Below are positions 57,334-64,000 of a stretch of DNA of 64,000 nucleotides, one piece after another. Positions within the stretch are counted from its first letter, which is position 1; the number at the start of each line of letters is the position of its first letter. The translations under genes and the position numbers were made by a program. The DNA is from Gloeophyllum trabeum ATCC 11539 (taxonomy: Eukaryota; Basidiomycota; Agaricomycetes; Gloeophyllales; Gloeophyllaceae): NCBI RefSeq assembly GCF_000344685.1, contig NW_006920417.1:622014-686013 (forward strand), given 5' to 3'. The notes under the pieces were generated by a model, which was not told the origin of the DNA, made no database searches, and saw only the letters and a program-made list of their open reading frames with translations.

Positions 57334-60300
57334 TGACTCTCTGCCACTGTATCTTGCCACGTTGTCATCATCTACAGCCCATGTCGCCTTCAGACCCTAC
57401 CATCTTGGAATACACGAAATATTTGTCGTCAGTTCACTAAGGGGACACATACTACAGAGCTCAGGGAAACTCAGGTACGTTCTCTAAAGAGATCATGAAT
57501 AGAACAGATATACGATCGTGAATGCGGCTGCCATATCTGAGATACGGCTTTTCGGGATTGCATTGGCCCTTGGTTGCAGATAATATACGCGATCCCATTG
57601 GTAAGATATGTTTGTTAAGATCAGTGTGTGAGATGTGGCGGAAGCAATTCACGATAACATCTCCTATAGCGATGTCGGAGGCGTGATCTGTAATTAAAGC
57701 CAACCGATCGTGGTGTAAACACCTCGGGGGTAGTGATCGTCGTCATCGTCGTCGGACGCACAGAAAGCGGACTTGGCATTGCATTGTAGCAGCTGACCCT
57801 GCCAGAAGATAAGTAATACCTGCCAAGGCGCCACCTAACTCATCAGAAAACCCGGAGCGCAAGCTGTGACTGCGACGTGTCCACAGCAATCCCCCAGTGG
57901 CGTCGGAAGACCGATCACCTGTGCAAAGATGAGCTTACTCTTGGCCATGAGGGGTAGACGAGCGTTATCCTATGTATAGCACTGCCACGCGGATTGCGGG
58001 ATCTCTTTCACGAGTGCTTCCTTGTCGGAGTTATTTGGGGACCAGGAGACGAGTAAGCGCTGCTTTCATGGTGATTACACTTGTCTGGCGGTGGAGAGCG
58101 TTCCAAGGTTTACGCATGACTTATGCGAAACTTGCTCTAAACTATGTGACCTATCAGATCGAGTTGGGGTTCGCCGACCGCTTGGCCTATACAGACCCGA
58201 GTCAGGTACTCGGTGTTGAAGAAATCCACGCCCCTCTCTTGTGTATTTGGTCAATGCGGGGCCAACGGAAATAAGAGCTCCTCATCCACAAAGCGGAACA
58301 TTTGCCATCATGTGCGCTACCTCACGGTGTAGGCCCATAGTGCATATGCTGGAGGGCGGGGTCATTGGTAATCTGATCATGGATATTGAGAACATGGATC
58401 GCTCGGTGAGGATAGTATCTATGTACTGAAGACTCACTGGCAAAACGATTTTGCCGATGATTTTGTCGAATGATCTCCAAGCCTGGGTGTAATTGCAGCT
58501 GCTGTCCTGCGCTGGGCATCCGCGAAACTCTGCAAGGAACCGCCGGCAACGAGCTTTAGGTCCGATTAGCCCACTTAACTTCATCGTCTGGAAACCCATT
58601 GGTAGCGAGGGTCTGATGATGAATGTTTGTTATAGTACCCGGAAACTCTGGTCACGGGCGAACAAGCCTCACACGCCTGGGCTCTGGCATCCTTTCATTA
58701 CACTATGTGCAGGTAAGTGATTGACGTAATTCCACCACCAAGGTCCACGCAAGACGAGATGATTCGGACGTCCAGCAGACGTCGCCGAGCTATACACAAG
58801 TATCTTGCATCCATCCACTTCGACGCGTCTGGATCGACATGTTGGTACACCGTACTGTTTTAACTTCCCGGCTACCGGTAGGCGACCTTCATGGAGTCTC
58901 GAACTTGAACGTGGTCGGGAGCAACGAAGCAGTCGGATCTTGGATTCTTCATGACTGTTTCGGCAGTCGCAGTCTAAGGGCGCTTGCGAAATACATCGTT
59001 TGTCAGGGGTGAATCCCCATGAAGGCAGCTATGGCTGATCTTGCGTATCATGTCAGCTGGGTGTCCTGGACATTCCACTGCTTCCAACAGTTATAAGATA
59101 GCCTATGGCAGATGAGCGCCAGAGCAGTGGTAAGTTCCAATTGTAAGCATCTCTGAGAATTGGTCGCGCTTACCGGAGTTCCCAGGCTTTGTTTGTCTGC
59201 TTTGTTTCCTTCTGCAGTCGCGGATATACTCCGCGGCTCCTCAGTGCGTGGATATCTGATTGGTAGTGCGTCCGTAATGGCTACTTTTTTATATTCTCCA
59301 TCTTCCTAAGTCATCCTTCAGTCCTCGTGCTGAACAGCTTTCCACTTGACTGATTGATCGCAGCGCCACATTGCCACGGATGTAACACATGCTCTATCCG
59401 TAAAACCCTATACTTACGTGGAGTCGTGATACACATCTGGCTTCGTATGGTTGCAGGTCGACGGGGGAAGCGATCAAGAGTGCACACCTTCCGTACGGAA
59501 TTCGATGAATGCAAGGTTCGGAGGTGTCCCATTTTCAGGCAGAAATTCCACTGCCGCAGGACGTCGGACAGGTACGAAGGACGCCACGGCTGCTAGGGTT
59601 TACTTTATCAGAGATCCGGGTAAGCCTTTATCGGAGGTGTCTCTGGTGCGCTGATGGATGTTGGTGCGTATTTCTGTGTTGTTGATGCTCGGACCTCCCG
59701 AATCGTCAATCTGGTATACGATCACGATGATCTCTTGGCGATTGTCCTCCAGGTTTCTACCTTAGCAGCAATAGGATCCTTTACGCCCATGACATCGGCA
59801 TGCTGTGCTTCACACGATTTGTTCGTTCCTCCGTCCCTACCCGCCCAATCCCACCTCTTTCACCTAAGGGGCATGCCCCTATCGGAAGTGGCAACCCACG
59901 CCACCGCTCCTTGTTCGTGGACATGATAACAGGCCGAACTCGACCACTTGATATATACCGAAGCCTGGTCACTGGACGGCGACCAAGAAGCGCGAGTCAC
60001 CGAGGCAGTATTGACTGACTCAGATCCAGGGGTAGATGTTACAGAACCGGTGCAGCGGAGCCAGGATATTTACGTTACTACTCGATCTGGCTGAAAGCGA
60101 AGCATAATATTAATGTCATCTTAGGCGAGACAAAAGAGGCTGCTGCACTGCCAGTTGGTTGCGAGCTCGAAGTCCATTACATTACCAAGGCCCTTGTCCT
60201 ATCTACATGGCGACTTCATTCAGGCATTTCTAGAAGGCCCAATGGTTTGATGGATCATACATTCATTGCCGAGAGCCGTCAGAGTTAAAAATGGATGATT

Positions 60301-60529
60301 TGACGCTCAGGTCGCACGTTATGTCACTCTGCTTGACTGACCGAAGTACCTTGGAGCCCAGACCAGAAAGGCGTGTACAAGGAGTTATGCCTAATCTGGA
60401 TCCACAGTTTGCGTTCTCTCCATATAATATCGGGGTTTAATGCAAAGTACATAAACATGACATGTTCACAATGCCGACCTGAGAGCACCCTGCCGAGCGC
60501 CCCCCAGCTTGACCTACTTGTCCCATATC
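57334..60529. other. 3.2-kb gap, no gene resolved; coding-like pieces near 59.4-60.1 kb
   Basis: Most of the stretch shows only short frames. Protein-like plus-strand pieces are SGRNSTAAGRRTGTKDATAA (near 59540, followed by a GTAAGC donor), GVSGALMDVGAYFCVVDART (near 59640), GHAPIGSGNPRHRSLFVDM followed by ITGRTRPLDIYRSLVTG (near 59870-59970), and AELDHLIYTEAWSLDGDQEA then RVTEAVLTDSDPGVDVTEPV (near 59938-60040). The middle two faintly recall copper-radical oxidases but the expected next motifs are absent. It could be a decayed gene. 60,100-60,529 is probably the promoter of the Zn2Cys6 gene. Confidence 0.3.
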
Positions 60530-61915
60530 ATGACCTCCGATTATCCACCTGCTCAGTTCAAGGGCGAGATCATGGACTTCGAGTTTACCCTCGAAGTCGA
60601 CCACCGAAAGAGAAGGAGGAATCGAGCAACACAGTCCTGCCTCAACTGCCACACGTCGAAAAGAAAGGTAAGCCAGCGGTACTGCTGTCTTTGAGCATAT
60701 TAAAGCTTCCTCTAGTGCGATAGGAAACGACCTTGTCAGAGATGCATTCAATTGGGCTTGGTACAGTTGCATTCGATTCTCTGTCGGGTCCATATTCATG
60801 GTTTTCTCTTTAGACGGGCCTCTGTGTCTACGAGATTGATGATCCCGCCCTGAGGGATGATCCTTCATTAGATGAAGCGACCAGGCTACGTAATCGGATC
60901 GCCGAACTCGAAAGTCTGGTCAGGGAACTTCGCGGTAAGTGTTTCAGCGGTGCTACCATGGCGAATCCGTGCTCATGGATGGAGCAAGGGAAGCCAACGC
61001 CCCGTTGGGCAGACGCCAACTTCCGCGACGGTGATCCGTCTGAGAAATGGCACTCTCGGTCGTCGAAGCGTTCGCAAACCGTAAGAAGGCATAGAACTCT
61101 CCTTGATGCAAATGAGGAGGGGGAAAACGCATCAAATGCCTCTGTGAAAGCAGAGCCGGTCGACTCCCACTCCGGATCCTCCCAGCCACATCTATACCGG
61201 TTGTCTCCTTCGCCGGGGCCGTCGTCACCAATTTGCTTGCACCCCTTCCAGTCAGAGCTCCCGAGTCCTCTATGCGCGTACGAAAATGATCGTGGGCACC
61301 CATCATATGCAGAAAGATTCAGGGAAGACATTTCATATCAACCTCCTTCTGCTGCCATTGGGTACAACAATCGCAGTAGCGGTGGTGTTCCAGACGTCCA
61401 CGGGCATTACGAGGCTGCACATCCGGAGCATATTAGAACATCCGTTGGGAATCATTATCCCGTGGTCGAACCGTTTTGTTCTTGCCTCACGGATCCAGCC
61501 GCTGCACATTCCTATATCGGCTTCTCGCAGCATTTGCAGAAAACCCTTGACTACATCCAACAATTTCCGCATCACAGAGGCACATCTCAATGTCTGCTCC
61601 ATAGGCGCATGGTAGAGCTGAATAACATCATGCAGTACGTGCCGCTCATATGTTGCCTCTTTGCTTGCGGGCTTAACATCATACAGTGGTAATCCATCGG
61701 ATGACGTTCACGTGAGGAACTACAACGGGGCGGGAACTTGTACGGAACACGGAGCTATGTCTCCCGCCTCTTCGTCTGCAGGGAGTTCCACCATCCAGAC
61801 ACCTGTGCACGACTGGAATAGCCTGCCCGCCGGTCATTATAATTCCTCATTCATGCTCGTGTCTCCAGATGATCGCGCTTACGACAAAGGCATCAGCTAC
61901 GGTGGCGTGGCTTGA
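60530..61915 (+). CDS. Zn2Cys6 fungal-type transcription factor
   Basis: ATG 60530 (MTSDYPPAQFKGEIMDFEF). Near residue 38 is a binuclear zinc cluster read across two introns: QSCLNCHTSKRK then CDRKRPCQRCIQLGL then TGLCVYEID, spacing C-x2-C-x6-C-x5-C-x2-C-x8-C, all six cysteines present. A short coiled coil follows (LRNRIAELESLVRELR), usual for dimerisation. The rest is Ser/Pro/His-rich with FSQHLQKTLDYIQQF and a Ser-rich end. It lacks the large middle homology region of many members, so it is a compact version of about 400 residues. It should bind CGG-type DNA sites in the nucleus; targets unknown. The last intron (about 61630-61685) is less certain. Confidence 0.87.
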
Positions 61916-62103
61916 CACCCCGGAATTATCCTGTGTCACCGTTCACCTGGGGTTTCCCTAGTTCTTTTCGTCTGTGGAGACGGGTCCACATATGTTATCA
62001 TATCACTTAACTCATATGCATAATTTCATCTAGGTCGGCTAATGTGTAGCAGTATTGCTTCGATGGACGGTCCTTTTCATTTCGTAGGCAGATCATATAC
62101 CCA

Positions 62104-63220
62104 TTACTGGGTGGAGGGTGTGTATTGTACAATGTCCGGTGCAATCTGGAAGCGAAATACACGCTGTGTGCCCGGATCCGCTTTCCAAGGTTTCTCGTCC
62201 GACCCTAGGCCCCAAATATCCCGCTCAATGAATAGAACATCGCCGTTCCTGCGAATCAGGATTACGGTCGAGAGTCGAGTTCCATAGAACTCTGGGGCCG
62301 CGACCCTCGCAGATCCTGTTGCGGGCATGGGTATAGGTTCGATCTGGATGGTGTTGCGAAGCTCTTCTCGAGCTTTGGGTGGGTTATCGGATTGCCAGCT
62401 GCAGCGAAGTCCCATGGGTCATCAGATGCACGTCGCAAAAAGCACATACTGCGCTACAGGAGCCGGAACATACCTGAGAAGCTCGAAGAGACGTTCCGAT
62501 AGTTTCACGTCCGTGAGATCATTCGGGGCAGAGTCAAGCAGCTCGTTTAGTTCCATGGTTCCATGCTTCACCTTCGGCCAATCGCTGGCCCCACTGCCGT
62601 CTATGCCATTGGATATGCCTCCACAACGTCTTTCCCCGTCGGAAAGTGGACGAGCGACTATTTCGCCCCCACCACCGTGATTGGAGACGAGGGAGCCTTC
62701 GAAGGCAAGTCGGCCGCCCTCCATGACAGGCGACAAAAGGAGGAGATTAAATCCGGCGTATCGGCCGTTTTGGACTACTATCCGGGTTGTCTCATCATGT
62801 AGGCTAGTCGTGGGTGGGGATGTCAAGTAGGAAGAGACGAGATGCCCCCTAGATGAAGCGTAATTCCCGTAGGGCTCAGTGATATTTGTCCTGCGAATAA
62901 ACTGCATCCGTAAAAATCCTTGTCGTAGTGCAGGGTCAATCGTACAAGAGTGCGACTTTCCCCACTTTGTTGATTCCGAGCCAGGCGCCTCCAGCTCTTT
63001 GGTCTCGACCTGATAGAACGTACTGTTCATCCACATACCCAGGCACACAGTCAAATGAATGGAAGTGGGCCGGCAGGGTAGGTCTGGATAAGAACTCGTC
63101 CCGATTGCTACAGAGAATTCTGTGCGAATGTATAGTCAAAACTACTGTACCCGGCAGTTTCATGGGATATACACACAGTGCGTATTCGTCATGAGCGAGG
63201 GACCAGAATGCTACGCACAT
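62104..63220 (-). CDS. TANGO2: TANGO2 / NRDE family protein
   Basis: ATG 63218-63220, MCVAFWSLAHDEYALILCSN with the defining NRDE motif in CSNRDEFLSRPTLPAHFH, then GRDQRAGGAWLGINKVGKVA (the conserved GGTWLG-like loop), LTNITEPYGNYASSRGHLVS, GFNLLL, SNHGG, LSDGE and near the end a strand pair with ERDIWGLGSDE. It fits TANGO2 over its whole length. Loss of human TANGO2 causes metabolic crises; roles in Golgi organisation, haem trafficking or lipid handling have been proposed, and the catalytic function is not settled. The N-terminal cysteine (after Met) is the putative nucleophile of the Ntn-like fold. Three or four introns. Confidence 0.9.
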
Positions 63221-63820
63221 CAGCGTACGACTTCGGCACGCGGTCTGCTGCGTTTCTCCGCAGGTGCAATTATTCCTAGACAGAGCAGGAATCCTGTCGA
63301 GTTAGATGATAGTGTATTCTGCAGTGTGCCATCAGAGCCGAAGTAGCCCATTCTAACTCTCATGTTTCGACGGCGGATCATCAATCGTCCAGCCTCCAGG
63401 TAAACGACATGCCGTATGGATCGCGTCCCGTCATTCTTCCTGGCGAAATTCGGCGGCTACGGCGGCCCGAGCTGCAGGAAGGCAGAATAGAAACTCACCA
63501 GGAATGAGTATGCCTGGATAATCGACAGTGCGACAAAGATATGTCAGATCCGGCTCGAGTGGGGAAACAACGAACAACTGGAATCAAGACACTGTACGGA
63601 AGCGGTGTACCGGCCGAGATTAGTCCTTGTTCCGATTGGTCGCCATTGTGGCAAAAACTCGGCTGCTTCGAGTCGGAGCTTCCTAGTGGCCACTGGCCAG
63701 TGACTAGTGACTACAGAACAAGACTTTCGGACAGCCTGCACCAAAGCCCGGAAGAGCTAACGTTCCCACTTGAACTTAGGACAAGAAACCCGAACATTTT
63801 GCAAAGGCGGCGTGTTACCG
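63221..63820. promoter_or_regulatory. divergent promoter region between TANGO2 and the actin-related gene
   Basis: 600 bp between two opposite starts. A 103-codon frame (63541-63852) overlaps the actin-related start in another frame and has no family likeness. No repeat or RNA gene was seen. Confidence 0.45.
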
Positions 63821-64000
63821 ATGGAGCCCTCTTGTATTGCAGTCCTGGATAATGGAGCCTGCACAGTCAAGTGCGGCAGGACGAGCGTCAGTTATGACGA
63901 TCAGCCGAGGTGCGCTAGTCCACAGAATCCAGTGCCGGGACAGCCAGATTGAAGACGCCAAAGGCTGATAACTAATGCTGTCGTTCGCTCGAGAGGTGAC
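63821..64000 (+). CDS. ARP6: actin-related protein, probably Arp6 (5' part only)
   Basis: ATG 63821 encodes MEPSCIAVLDNGACTVKCGR, the first strand and phosphate loop of the actin fold (xxDNGxxxxKxG). After DDQPR a GT-AG intron (GTGCGC...CCAAAG) joins in phase to LITNAVVRSRGD, the next actin-fold element, which runs to the window edge. The N-G-A variant of the loop and NAVVRSRGD favour Arp6, a nuclear subunit of the SWR1 complex that exchanges histone H2A.Z. Only about 45 residues are visible, so another Arp is possible. The gene continues beyond the window. Confidence 0.68.

Noticed and set aside
59640..59980. Copper-radical oxidase (glyoxal oxidase-like) exon set
   Set aside because: Two segments fit loosely, but the following FCxxGxLLxNG motif and later domains are absent, so I do not name it.
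1..64000. Biosynthetic gene cluster, CRISPR array, operon or complete transposon
   Set aside because: The genes are unrelated housekeeping functions on both strands. No arrays of spaced repeats, transposase or reverse-transcriptase motifs, or long terminal repeats were found.

Overview
The window is nuclear DNA of a filamentous basidiomycete. Almost every gene is broken by several 45-70 bp GT-AG introns with CT(A/G)A(C/T)-type branch sites, exons can be very short, intergenic gaps are 200-1000 bp, and coding third positions favour G/C. Lineage-typical families are present: a DUF6533 seven-helix protein, Zn2Cys6 factors, SMYD-like SET proteins and Pet127. There are no operons, IS elements, CRISPR arrays or complete transposons. 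All gene models were made by hand-splicing the sequence. End points and motifs are much firmer than every internal splice site.

Layout. 0.8-2.8 kb (-): a many-exon DUF6533 membrane protein. 3.9-5.6 (+): a degenerate NDP-kinase-like protein without its catalytic histidine, followed by a repeat-bearing tail. 6.1-8.9 (-): derlin and a DUF4436-like membrane protein. 9.8-11.4 (-): a SET/MYND protein. 11.6-14.6 (+): an M3 thimet-type oligopeptidase. 14.8-19.9 (-): RAD50. 20.2-21.4 (+): F-box protein. 21.6-22.0 (-): a short coiled-coil protein. 22.1-23.2 (+): proteasome ubiquitin receptor RPN13. 23.4-24.6 (-): the lysosomal small GTPase ARL8. 24.8-27.9 (+): mitochondrial PET127. 28.1-30.4 (-): a universal-stress-domain protein. 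30.6-32.7: poorly resolved. 32.7-34.6 (+): a membrane-anchored aspartic protease. 35.1-37.6 (+): a CRAL-TRIO/RhoGAP protein. 38.1-38.7 (+): a small single-pass protein. 39.2-42.5 (-): two tandem paralogues of an unnamed fungal family. 43.5-45.8 (+): an acyl-CoA ligase ending in a peroxisomal signal. 46.0-49.4 (-): mitochondrial FAD glycerol-3-phosphate dehydrogenase. 50.2-52.9 (-): a two-RING protein. 55.1-57.3 (+): a base-exchange phosphatidylserine synthase. 60.5-61.9 (+): a Zn2Cys6 factor. 62.1-63.2 (-): TANGO2. 63.8 to the end (+): the start of an actin-related protein, probably ARP6.

Functionally this is a mixed housekeeping neighbourhood: DNA repair, ER and proteasome protein quality control, lysosomal traffic, mitochondrial RNA and redox metabolism, and lipid synthesis. 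I see no co-regulated metabolic cluster. The least ordinary items are the histidine-less NDPK-like gene, the tandem pair with a duplicated promoter box and a 50-bp palindrome between the copies, a 9-nt micro-exon followed by a GC-AG intron in ARL8, and three islands (30.97-32.70, 52.85-55.13 and 57.33-60.53 kb) where coding-like pieces do not assemble into a recognisable gene.
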